Source: Deltaproteobacteria bacterium
GTDB taxonomy: Bacteria > Desulfobacterota > Desulfobacteria > Desulfobacterales > JAUVVS01
Assembly: GCA_030604545.1 (NCBI GenBank)
Contig: JAUVVS010000184.1
Coordinates: 1 to 5,200, forward strand
Direction: 5' to 3'
Length of the DNA stretch: 5,200 bases
Position 1 is the stretch's first letter, and every line of letters starts with the position of its first letter. The position numbers and the translations under genes are program-made. The notes beneath the pieces are model-generated. The model was not told the origin of the DNA. It worked only from the letters and a program-made list of their open reading frames with translations, and did no database searches. Below, in pieces: positions 1-5,200 of the stretch.

Positions 1-1040
1 CTGAGACAATTCGCCAACTTGTTAGCCTTTCAAAATCTCCCAGCGGCTTTTTAAAAGAGGCCCATGCCAAGCTGCGTCCAGTGGATACACCGACAAAGGG
101 AATATTTATCGCAGGGGCGGCTGAAAGTCCTAAAGATGTGCGAGAGTGCGTCACTCAGGCCAGCGCCGCTAGTTCAAGGGCTTGCATCCTGTTGAATAAG
201 AGCAAGCTCTCGATCGAAGCCATCACCGCCGTGGTGGACGAGGACTTGTGCAAAAGGTGTGGACAGTGCATCAAAGTTTGTCCCTTTGGAGCCATTACAG
301 GTCAAAAGAAGCAGGTGACCCAAGTAACTAGTGCGGCATGCGTTGGTTGCGGCAGCTGCGCCGCTGAATGCAAATTTGGCGCAATCGAAATGCGCCACTT
401 TTCAGAGCATGCAATTTATGCTCAAATTGAGGCCATCCTGGAAGAAGATCCTCTTGAAAAAATCGTCACTTTTGCATGCAACTGGTGTTCTTACGCCGGT
501 GCAGATACGGCGGGAGTAAGCCGCATGGCATACCCGCCTAACGCCCGAATCATCCGTACCATGTGTTCTGCCAGGGTTAGTCCCGAATTTGTGTGGTACG
601 CCTTTAAAAAGGGTGCGCCGGTCGTACTAGTTTCCGGCTGTCACCTTGCCGACTGCCATTACCTTGACGCCAATCGAAGTACGGTGCGGCGCGTGGAGGG
701 CCTGTGGGACAAGCTGGAAAAGTTAGATCTTCGTCCTGAGCGGCTGCTGTTAGAATGGTGTTCCTCGGCAGAAGGCGCACGCTGGCAAACTATCATGAAA
801 GAGACGGAGAAAAAACGTCAAACTGTGACGCAGGAAGAGTTGGAGCAAACCCGAATCGCCTTGGCGAAAGCCCGGGCACCCAACCCGCGCAACCCCAAGC
901 CTGCTGACGAGAGACAGGAGGCCGAGTTCTTGTGCATGCGTTGCGGGAATCTCTGGACAGGCTTGTTCAGTGCCTATGCTGAACGCACCTGCCCCGAATG
1001 TCGATCCAACAGCGTGCGATGGCTGCGGCTAAATGAGTGA
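1..1040 (+). CDS. hdrA: HdrA-MvhD fusion protein, heterodisulfide reductase A-like (3' part; 5' end outside window)
   Basis: The frame is open from the window edge (first whole codon at 3). The GTG at 81 is an internal valine, because the upstream codons read a typical HdrA stretch (SKSPSGFLKEAHAKLRP). Of the 345 visible residues, about 33-45 are the C-terminal FAD-binding segment (GIFIAGAAESPKD). Residues 83-93 and 113-123 are two CxxCxxCxxxC [4Fe-4S] motifs; the second ends CK instead of the usual CP. Residues ~155-260 are an MvhD domain (FACNWCSYAG, RTMCSARV, GCHLADCHY), which binds a [2Fe-2S] cluster and receives electrons in Mvh/Hdr complexes. A basic linker leads to a four-cysteine zinc-ribbon-like end (CMRC at 311-314, CPEC at 330-333). 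HdrA is a cytoplasmic FAD electron-bifurcating subunit. QmoB has a similar layout, but no qmoC follows and the FAD segment reads as HdrA. GC is visibly higher than in the genes downstream. The electron partners are not visible. Confidence 0.9.
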   Translation, partial: ETIRQLVSLSKSPSGFLKEAHAKLRPVDTPTKGIFIAGAAESPKDVRECVTQASAASSRACILLNKSKLSIEAITAVVDEDLCKRCGQCIKVCPFGAITGQKKQVTQVTSAACVGCGSCAAECKFGAIEMRHFSEHAIYAQIEAILEEDPLEKIVTFACNWCSYAGADTAGVSRMAYPPNARIIRTMCSARVSPEFVWYAFKKGAPVVLVSGCHLADCHYLDANRSTVRRVEGLWDKLEKLDLRPERLLLEWCSSAEGARWQTIMKETEKKRQTVTQEELEQTRIALAKARAPNPRNPKPADERQEAEFLCMRCGNLWTGLFSAYAERTCPECRSNSVRWLRLNE

Positions 1041-1076
1041 ATATTTTTGATATCTAACAATTGAGAGGGGTTTTGC

Positions 1077-1301
1077 ATGGGGAAACCAAAATTAAAGGAA
1101 CACATCATAAACAGAGAGTGGTGCAAAGGATGCGGGATATGTGTGCATTTTTGCCCCAAAAATGTCCTTGAACTTGATGAAGAGGAGAAAGTATTTGCTC
1201 ATCAAAAAGAAAATTGCATTTGCTGCCGCCTTTGTGAATTCAGGTGTCCCGATCTTGCCATAGAAGTAGTATGTGAAGAAAAAACAGCGCGTGGAAAATA
1301 A
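1077..1301 (+). CDS. korD: 2-oxoacid:ferredoxin oxidoreductase delta subunit (2[4Fe-4S] ferredoxin)
   Basis: This 74-residue protein carries two complete CxxCxxCxxxCP motifs, C16-C19-C22-C26P and C47-C50-C53-C57P, each binding one [4Fe-4S] cluster. Its length and position directly before the alpha subunit match the delta (KorD/OorD) subunit, which carries electrons from the catalytic site to external ferredoxin. An extra cysteine (C49) lies inside the second motif and another (C66) near the C-terminus; neither is needed for the clusters. The ATG at 1077 is supported by a strong GAGAGGGG Shine-Dalgarno at 1063-1070, six bases upstream. It lies 36 bp after the hdrA stop and 46 bp before the alpha gene, so co-transcription with kor is likely. 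A free-standing ferredoxin is the alternative, but the context favours a Kor subunit. Confidence 0.88.
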   Translation: MGKPKLKEHIINREWCKGCGICVHFCPKNVLELDEEEKVFAHQKENCICCRLCEFRCPDLAIEVVCEEKTARGK

Positions 1302-1347
1302 AAAAAATAACCGTTCGCGGTGAACCTCTATTAAAAAAGATTACATT

Positions 1348-2496
1348 ATGAAAAAAAATATAAAATTTGTTCAGGGAAATGAAGCATGTGTGGAAGCAGC
1401 CTTGTATGCGGGGCTTGATTTTTTTGCAGGTTATCCCATAACACCTTCCACTGAAATTGCCGAGCATTTAGCATACAGGCTCCCCCGGGTAGGAGGTAAG
1501 TTTATCCAGATGGAAGACGAAATTGCCTCCATGTGCGCAATTATCGGTGCATCCCTAACAGGCAACAAAGTCATGACGGCCACCAGCGGTCCTGGATTTT
1601 CTCTGATGCAGGAAGCGCTGGGATATGCAATCATGACCGAAATTCCCTGCGTTATTGTTAATGTTCAGCGCGGTGGCCCTTCCACAGGCCTTCCTACCCA
1701 TATGAGCCAGGGGGATGTAAATCAAGTCCGATGGGGGACGCACGGAGATCATGCTATAATCGCGCTCTCTGCTTCCAACCATCAGGATGTATTTGCAATG
1801 ACCGTGGATGCCTTTAATCTGGCGGAAACTTACAGAACACCCGTTGTACTTTTATTTGATGAAGTGATTGGCCATATGCGAGAAAGGCTCTTTATGCCTG
1901 AAAAAGGCGAGATACCGTTGGTGAAAAGGCTTAGAACATCTGTAAAAGAGGGCGTAGACTACCATCCCTATCTGCCGAGAGAGGACGGTCGTCTTCCTAT
2001 GTCTGATTTCGGTGGGGTGCACCGGTATAATGTCACTGGTTTATTTCATGACATGTGGGGGTTTCCATCGGACAACCAAAAGGTGGTTCATGAACTTCTT
2101 CGGCATTTAGTGGATAAGATTAATAACAACGTGGATCAAATAACAAAGTTTAAGGAATTTTACCTTGAATCTGCTGAAACCATACTTATCTCTTACGGGT
2201 CTTCTGCCCGTTCCTCCCTTCACGTAGTGGAAAATCTTAGATCCAGGGGGGAACAGATTGGGCTTTTGGAACTCCAGACCTTATGGCCGTTTCCATCTCA
2301 TATAATTAAAGAAAAATGCGCCAAAGCTAAATATGTGATTGTGGTAGAGATGAACATGGGCCAGATTCATCAATCAGTAAGAGGAGCCGTAGATCGGCCC
2401 GAGAGAGTGTTTCTGGCCAATCGCATTGATGGCGTCTTCATAACACCTATGGATATCAGGAATGTTATGCGACTAATCCAGGGAAAGGGGGTGTGA
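1348..2496 (+). CDS. korA: 2-oxoacid:ferredoxin oxidoreductase alpha subunit (2-oxoglutarate type)
   Basis: This 382-residue protein has the usual length for KorA/OorA. It contains the pyrimidine-binding domain of the TPP enzyme followed by the transketolase C-terminal-like domain. Visible family motifs are GYPITPSTEI (28-37), the QMEDEIA glutamate region (54-60), TSGPGFSLM (79-87), RGGPSTGLPT (108-117), QGDVNQVRWGTHGD (121-134), LELQTLWPFP (307-316) and VVEMNMGQI (332-340). With the beta subunit it forms the active site that decarboxylates a 2-oxoacid and makes the acyl-CoA, reducing ferredoxin. The GPSTGLPT loop and the D-A-B-C gene order favour 2-oxoglutarate, but a related substrate (branched-chain or other 2-oxoacid) cannot be excluded. 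The ATG at 1348 is the first start after an in-frame stop at 1321. Its ribosome site is only a poor A-rich AAAAAAGA at 1333-1340. The stop TGA at 2494 lies in the same frame as korB. Confidence 0.93.
   Translation: MKKNIKFVQGNEACVEAALYAGLDFFAGYPITPSTEIAEHLAYRLPRVGGKFIQMEDEIASMCAIIGASLTGNKVMTATSGPGFSLMQEALGYAIMTEIPCVIVNVQRGGPSTGLPTHMSQGDVNQVRWGTHGDHAIIALSASNHQDVFAMTVDAFNLAETYRTPVVLLFDEVIGHMRERLFMPEKGEIPLVKRLRTSVKEGVDYHPYLPREDGRLPMSDFGGVHRYNVTGLFHDMWGFPSDNQKVVHELLRHLVDKINNNVDQITKFKEFYLESAETILISYGSSARSSLHVVENLRSRGEQIGLLELQTLWPFPSHIIKEKCAKAKYVIVVEMNMGQIHQSVRGAVDRPERVFLANRIDGVFITPMDIRNVMRLIQGKGV
2484..2491 (+). promoter_or_regulatory. Shine-Dalgarno of korB inside the end of korA
   Basis: The sequence AAAGGGGG, in the last codons of korA, lies eight bases before the ATC at 2500. 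Its strength and spacing are as expected for a real initiation site, and it supports ATC 2500 as the korB start over the GTG at 2572. Confidence 0.6.
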
Positions 2497-2499
2497 TAT

Positions 2500-3306
2500 A
2501 TCGCTATAAAAGATTACATCAGAGAAAGATTCTTTCCTCACATATGGTGCCCGGGATGTGGGCATGGGATTGTGCTGAATAGTCTTCTCAGAGCAATAGA
2601 AAAACTTGGACTAAGCAAAAATGAAATTGTGATGGTATCGGGCATTGGATGTTCATCAAGAATCTCTGGGTATGTTGATTTTCATACCCTCCATACCATT
2701 CATGGTCGGGCCCTGGCTTTTGCTACAGGAGTTAAACTGAGCCGCCCTGAGCTGAATCTTATTGTTCCCATGGGGGATGGCGATGCATTGGCTATCGGCG
2801 GAAACCATTTTATACATGCCGCCCGGCGGAATATCGATATTACCGCCATTGTCATGAATAACCGCATTTACGGCATGACGGGTGGACAATATTCACCGCT
2901 ATCCGGATATGGAACATTAGCAACAACGGCGCCATATACAAACATTGACCAGGATTTTGACGTGGTGGAACTATCTATAGCTTCCGGCGCTTCGTTTGTT
3001 GCACGTACTACCACGTATCATGTTCAACAAATGGCCGATATTATAAGGAAGGCCATATTGCACAAAGGCTTTTCAGTGGTGGAGATTTTGTCCCAGTGTC
3101 CCACCTATTTCGGAAGAAAGAACAAGGCAGGAAATGCCGTTGATATGTTGGAATCTTACAAAACTAATACTACCTCAATCGGATCAAAAGCAAAAAAGGA
3201 AAATCCTGAACTTATCGAACGGGGCATCTTTGCTCAAAAAGAGATTCCGGAATACTGTAACGAGTATAACAAAATTATTAAAAAAGCGATGAAGGGGCAT
3301 TCGTAA
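2500..3306 (+). CDS. korB: 2-oxoacid:ferredoxin oxidoreductase beta subunit (TPP-binding), apparent ATC start
   Basis: This subunit binds thiamine diphosphate and a [4Fe-4S] cluster. Counting from ATC 2500 it has 268 residues, normal for KorB. The expected N-terminus reads (M)AIKDYIRERFFPHIWCPGCGHG. Probable cluster cysteines are C17 and C20 (CPGCGHG), C51 (GIGCSS) and C200 (SQCPTYFG). The TPP/Mg motif is GDGDALAIGGNH (92-103) with NNRIYGMTGGQ (120-130). No ATG, GTG or TTG occurs between the korA stop (2494-2496) and 2572. Starting at the GTG at 2572 would remove 24 residues, including C17, C20 and H22, giving a protein unlikely to work. ATC 2500 has a well-placed Shine-Dalgarno (2484-2491) and follows the korA stop by three bases. 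Alternatives are a base-call error (ATG read as ATC) or readthrough of the in-frame TGA. The stop TAA overlaps the korC ATG by one base. Function is sure; the exact start is not. Confidence 0.88.
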   Translation: MAIKDYIRERFFPHIWCPGCGHGIVLNSLLRAIEKLGLSKNEIVMVSGIGCSSRISGYVDFHTLHTIHGRALAFATGVKLSRPELNLIVPMGDGDALAIGGNHFIHAARRNIDITAIVMNNRIYGMTGGQYSPLSGYGTLATTAPYTNIDQDFDVVELSIASGASFVARTTTYHVQQMADIIRKAILHKGFSVVEILSQCPTYFGRKNKAGNAVDMLESYKTNTTSIGSKAKKENPELIERGIFAQKEIPEYCNEYNKIIKKAMKGHS

Positions 3307-3851
3307 TGGAAAGATATAGAATGGTATTTTCCGGATCAGGAGGACAGGGGGTTATCACTGCCGCTATTATACTCGCTGAAGCGGCAGTGCTTTACGAAAA
3401 TTTAATGGCTGTGCAATCCCAGTCTTATGGACCGGAAGCCAGGGGAGGGGCGACCCGCTCTGATGTTGTAATCTCCGATACAGAAGTACATTATCCCAAG
3501 GTGATCCAGCCCAATTTGCTTGTCTGTTTGACTCAAGAAGCCTATAATCAATTTTATCCCATCATACGTCCCGGAGGGCTTCTTATTACAGATACTCGTT
3601 TTGTTAAGACACAAAAAAAAGTAGATGCGCTTCAGAAAGAGTTGCCCATGTACGAAACAACGATGGAAAAGATCGGTAAATCCATAGTATTCAATATATG
3701 CATGCTGGGTGCGGTGATAGGTTTAACAGATCTTGTCAGATCCAATTCGGTCATAAAGGTTCTGCAAAACCGTATTCCTTCCGGTTTTCTGGATATAAAT
3801 CGAGAGGCCCTTAATCTGGGGATTGAACTGGGAGCTAAGGTTAAAAGCTAA
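3306..3851 (+). CDS. korC: 2-oxoacid:ferredoxin oxidoreductase gamma subunit
   Basis: This 181-residue protein matches the gamma subunit (KorC/OorC; pyruvate/ketoisovalerate oxidoreductase catalytic domain). It has the N-terminal GSGGQGV loop (10-16), the SYGPEARGG motif (40-48) with the following SDVVISD strand, and a C-terminal FLDINREALNLG segment. In the complex this domain helps bind coenzyme A and completes the catalytic unit with alpha and beta. The start ATG overlaps the korB stop as TAATG, and GAAGGGG at 3291-3297 lies eight bases upstream, indicating translational coupling. It closes the kor operon. No hairpin with a T tract is visible in the 49 bp that follow. Confidence 0.93.
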   Translation: MERYRMVFSGSGGQGVITAAIILAEAAVLYENLMAVQSQSYGPEARGGATRSDVVISDTEVHYPKVIQPNLLVCLTQEAYNQFYPIIRPGGLLITDTRFVKTQKKVDALQKELPMYETTMEKIGKSIVFNICMLGAVIGLTDLVRSNSVIKVLQNRIPSGFLDINREALNLGIELGAKVKS

Positions 3852-3900
3852 AATTGATGCAATGATTATTATAAAAAGCAGCGCAATATACGTTGTTTAA

Positions 3901-4812
3901 ATGTTACCAGATTATGTAGTATTAAATAAAAAACAGGGGCAAAGGGTCGTCCTCTGGGCTTTAGTTGCAGCCTATACCATTGCTCTTCCAAATGCGATCT
4001 TTGTCTATAATACCATCGTTAAACATTTCTCGACAGCTATCGCTTCAAAAGTGCCGTTGATCATCAACATCCTTTTCGGCATCACCTACATTGTTTTTAG
4101 CTTTCTTTCAAAAAAGCGCATCAAGTTCTTATGGTTCATTATTCCTTGTGTGATTATAGTTTATATCGTCATTTCTTTTGAACCAAATCCAAACAAACAT
4201 ATCCATATACCGGAATATATACTTTTCTCATGGATTTTATTTGAAGCCCTGTCGATCGATTACAGGGGAAAAGGAATTTATATTCTCCTTTTTATTTGTG
4301 CTTCCATGTTGGGTATCGTTGACGAACTTCAGCAAGGAATTTATCCCGAACGATTTTACGGTTTGAATGATATGATTATAAATTCTACTTCAGTCGTAAT
4401 AGGTGTCTTAACCCTGATGGGTCTCCGAAGTGCTCCTGGGGGTGATTGGACCTGGATCAGTCATTTTACGAGATTCAAGGAATCTCTTGGAATCATTTTA
4501 TTTGGGGGAATAGGGGCGACATTTTTATGTGTATACCTGTTCGACGTAAAAGAAGTCAAGGTCTTTTGGGTTGTATATCCCTTCTGGCTTATTGTTTGGA
4601 ATTGTCTGTTTTTAGTCCTTGGCCCTGCAGCAATTTTTTATAACATTCGTCGCCTCCATAAACAAGGCGATGATCTTAATGACAAGAAAGTTTTGGATCA
4701 ACACGGTTCTGAGATTACAGCCCATCTCTGGATTCTTTCTATCATCACTATTCTCTTCGTTATTCACGCTCTGGTAGTATTCGTTGGACTGTCTGGTTGG
4801 GAGTTCAACTAG
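3901..4812 (+). CDS. VanZ-like multi-pass membrane protein
   Basis: This 303-residue protein is very hydrophobic, with about eight to nine membrane segments (roughly 16-38, 51-70, 75-92, 105-118, 124-140, 157-175, 195-214, 221-247, 276-296). The central part has the VanZ-like pattern: HIPEYILFSW (102-111), GIVDELQQGIYPERFYGLND (138-157) and N161 before a glycine-bearing helix. VanZ-family proteins are membrane proteins of mostly unknown role; the founding member gives low-level teicoplanin resistance, and that role should not be transferred here. The ~120 residues after the VanZ-like core add further membrane helices and a charged loop (249-268). An in-frame TAA directly precedes ATG 3901, so this is the only sensible start, although no clear Shine-Dalgarno is visible. 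Base composition is more AT-rich than in hdrA. The stop TAG is formed at the junction with the inserted element that follows. No functional link to kor is evident. Confidence 0.82.
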   Translation: MLPDYVVLNKKQGQRVVLWALVAAYTIALPNAIFVYNTIVKHFSTAIASKVPLIINILFGITYIVFSFLSKKRIKFLWFIIPCVIIVYIVISFEPNPNKHIHIPEYILFSWILFEALSIDYRGKGIYILLFICASMLGIVDELQQGIYPERFYGLNDMIINSTSVVIGVLTLMGLRSAPGGDWTWISHFTRFKESLGIILFGGIGATFLCVYLFDVKEVKVFWVVYPFWLIVWNCLFLVLGPAAIFYNIRRLHKQGDDLNDKKVLDQHGSEITAHLWILSIITILFVIHALVVFVGLSGWEFN

Positions 4813-4814
4813 TG

Positions 4815-4844
4815 TCTGAACGAAAACCTCTATTTTCGTTCAGA
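4815..4844. repeat. Perfect 12-bp hairpin at the left end of the element
   Basis: TCTGAACGAAAA (4815-4826) and its exact reverse complement (4833-4844) flank a six-base loop (4827-4832). The hairpin includes much of the left terminal repeat. No T tract follows on either strand, so it is not a classical intrinsic terminator, although it lies just after the VanZ-like stop codon and could still protect the mRNA 3' end. Confidence 0.8.
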
Positions 4845-4848
4845 AATT

Positions 4849-4876
4849 CGAAATCCGAAGCACGAAATACGAAACA
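4849..4876. repeat. Four 7-bp CGAANNN units
   Basis: Four consecutive heptads begin with CGAA: CGAAATC, CGAAGCA, CGAAATA, CGAAACA. The other arm of the element holds two exact GATATTC heptads (4951-4964), which read CGAATAT on the minus strand, so the heptads point inward from both sides. Confidence 0.7.
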
Positions 4877-4902
4877 AATTCTAAATTCGAATGTTCAAAT
4901 GC

Positions 4903-4936
4903 TCTAAACAACCGAATACCGAGACTTTTGTTTAGA
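4903..4936. repeat. Central hairpin of the element
   Basis: TCTAAACAA (4903-4911) pairs perfectly with TTGTTTAGA (4928-4936) across a 16-base loop. This marks the centre of the larger imperfect palindrome. Pairing continues weakly outward with mismatches. Confidence 0.7.
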
Positions 4937-5010
4937 ACATTAAAAAATTTGATATTCGATATTCGAATTTTTACCTGAACGGGAGTTTTCGTTCCGACAC
5001 TATATAGTAA

Positions 5011-5200
5011 CTATTTAATCATCCAGTCGTGGAACTTAACCCAAATCACGGCACCTATTTCCACATCTTTGTCTTCACCGTTTTGTTTGAGTTTAAAATC
5101 CGCCGTGTTTAATGCAGCAAAACCCCACCATCCGGCCTTTGGCGCTGCATAGATAAAAACTCCATTTTGGTCAGCCTTTATGGTCTGAGTAATCATGTAA
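5011..5200 (-). CDS. DUF4198-family (NikK-like) protein, C-terminal part; 5' end outside window
   Basis: The minus-strand frame is open to the right edge and ends at TAG (complement of 5011-5013), giving 62 visible residues. The ATG at 5194-5196 is probably an internal methionine, because the frame continues upstream and the visible sequence is only a C-terminal domain end. The stretch TIKADQNGVFIYAAPKAGWW, then GFAALN and a terminal VEIGAVIWVKFHDW, resembles the C-terminus of DUF4198 proteins. These are secreted or periplasmic proteins often found beside nickel/cobalt uptake genes (NikK/CbiM neighbourhoods). The rest of the gene, including any signal peptide, is outside. The gene converges on the VanZ-like gene, with the MITE-like element between them. 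The family is recognised from memory of the motif, so the metal-uptake role is inferred. Confidence 0.65.
   Translation of the reverse strand, partial: YMITQTIKADQNGVFIYAAPKAGWWGFAALNTADFKLKQNGEDKDVEIGAVIWVKFHDWMIK

Larger units (their letters stand above)
4810..5002. mobile_element. MITE-like non-autonomous element with terminal inverted repeats and TA borders
   Basis: The ends are inverted copies: 4810-4827 matches the reverse complement of 4985-5002 at 17 of 18 positions (TAGTGTC-T/G-GAACGAAAAC). The outermost dinucleotide on both sides is TA, fitting the TA target duplication of Tc1/mariner-IS630 transposons, so the element proper would be 4812-5000. It has no coding capacity. The interior is an imperfect long palindrome with three local hairpins (4815-4844, 4903-4936, 4975-4996). 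It fills almost the whole gap between the VanZ-like gene and the convergent DUF4198 gene. The ends and hairpins are read directly; mobility and family are inferred. A structured intergenic repeat that does not move is the alternative. Confidence 0.65.

Noticed and set aside
81..83. GTG as the start of the HdrA-MvhD gene
   Set aside because: The frame is open upstream to the window edge and encodes recognisable HdrA sequence, so the GTG is an internal codon of a gene cut by the window.
1309..1322. Short hairpin ACCG-TTCG-CGGT before korA, with a T run after it on the minus strand
   Set aside because: The stem is only four base pairs and no minus-strand gene ends here, so a terminator call is not supported.
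1335..2519. Exact 12-base repeat AAAAGATTACAT at 1335-1346 (before korA) and 2508-2519 (start of korB)
   Set aside because: The length is near chance expectation for AT-rich sequence of this size, and one copy is coding, so no shared regulatory role can be claimed.
3852..3900. Promoter or terminator between korC and the VanZ-like gene
   Set aside because: The stretch is AT-rich, but no pair of -35/-10 boxes with proper spacing and no hairpin with a T tract could be found.
4815..4844. Left-end hairpin as an intrinsic terminator for the VanZ-like gene
   Set aside because: The stem is perfect but no run of T follows it on the plus strand, so it is described only as part of the element.
4849..4964. 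Heptad repeats as a CRISPR array
   Set aside because: The units are 7 bp, contiguous and partly inverted, with no unique spacers of CRISPR size.

Overview
The window looks like part of a chromosome from an anaerobic bacterium, most likely a sulfate-reducing or related member of the Desulfobacterota. This rests on an HdrA-MvhD fusion protein, a ferredoxin-dependent four-subunit 2-oxoacid oxidoreductase, and cysteine-rich iron-sulfur proteins. The taxon is an inference; no marker gene is present.

Layout. (1) Positions 1-1040 hold the 3' end of a heterodisulfide-reductase-A-like flavoprotein, open at the left edge. It is followed in the same chain by two [4Fe-4S] motifs, an MvhD domain and a C-terminal zinc-ribbon-like segment. 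(2) Positions 1077-3851 hold a tight korDABC (oorDABC-type) operon: a 2[4Fe-4S] ferredoxin subunit, the alpha subunit, the TPP-binding beta subunit and the gamma subunit. (3) Positions 3901-4812 encode a multi-pass VanZ-like membrane protein. (4) Positions 4810-5002 hold a ~190-bp non-coding element with terminal inverted repeats bordered by TA. It looks like a MITE of the Tc1/mariner-IS630 type and carries internal hairpins and 7-bp CGAA-led units. (5) Positions 5011-5200, minus strand, hold the C-terminal end of a DUF4198 (NikK-like) protein, open at the right edge and convergent with the VanZ-like gene.

How the genes may work together. The Kor enzyme oxidatively decarboxylates a 2-oxoacid (2-oxoglutarate by gene order and motifs) to the acyl-CoA and passes electrons to ferredoxin, or runs in reverse in carbon fixation. 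HdrA-MvhD proteins are electron-bifurcating or electron-relaying modules that commonly use ferredoxin. The juxtaposition therefore suggests that ferredoxin electrons from Kor are handled by this Hdr module, but a visible change in base composition between hdrA and kor warns that they may not be one unit.

The points most worth a second look are: the korB reading frame has no ATG, GTG or TTG upstream of its essential CPGCGHG motif and appears to start at ATC (2500), three bases after an in-frame korA stop; the stop codon of the VanZ-like gene is made by the end of the inserted element; and the element itself has an unusual heptad-plus-hairpin architecture.
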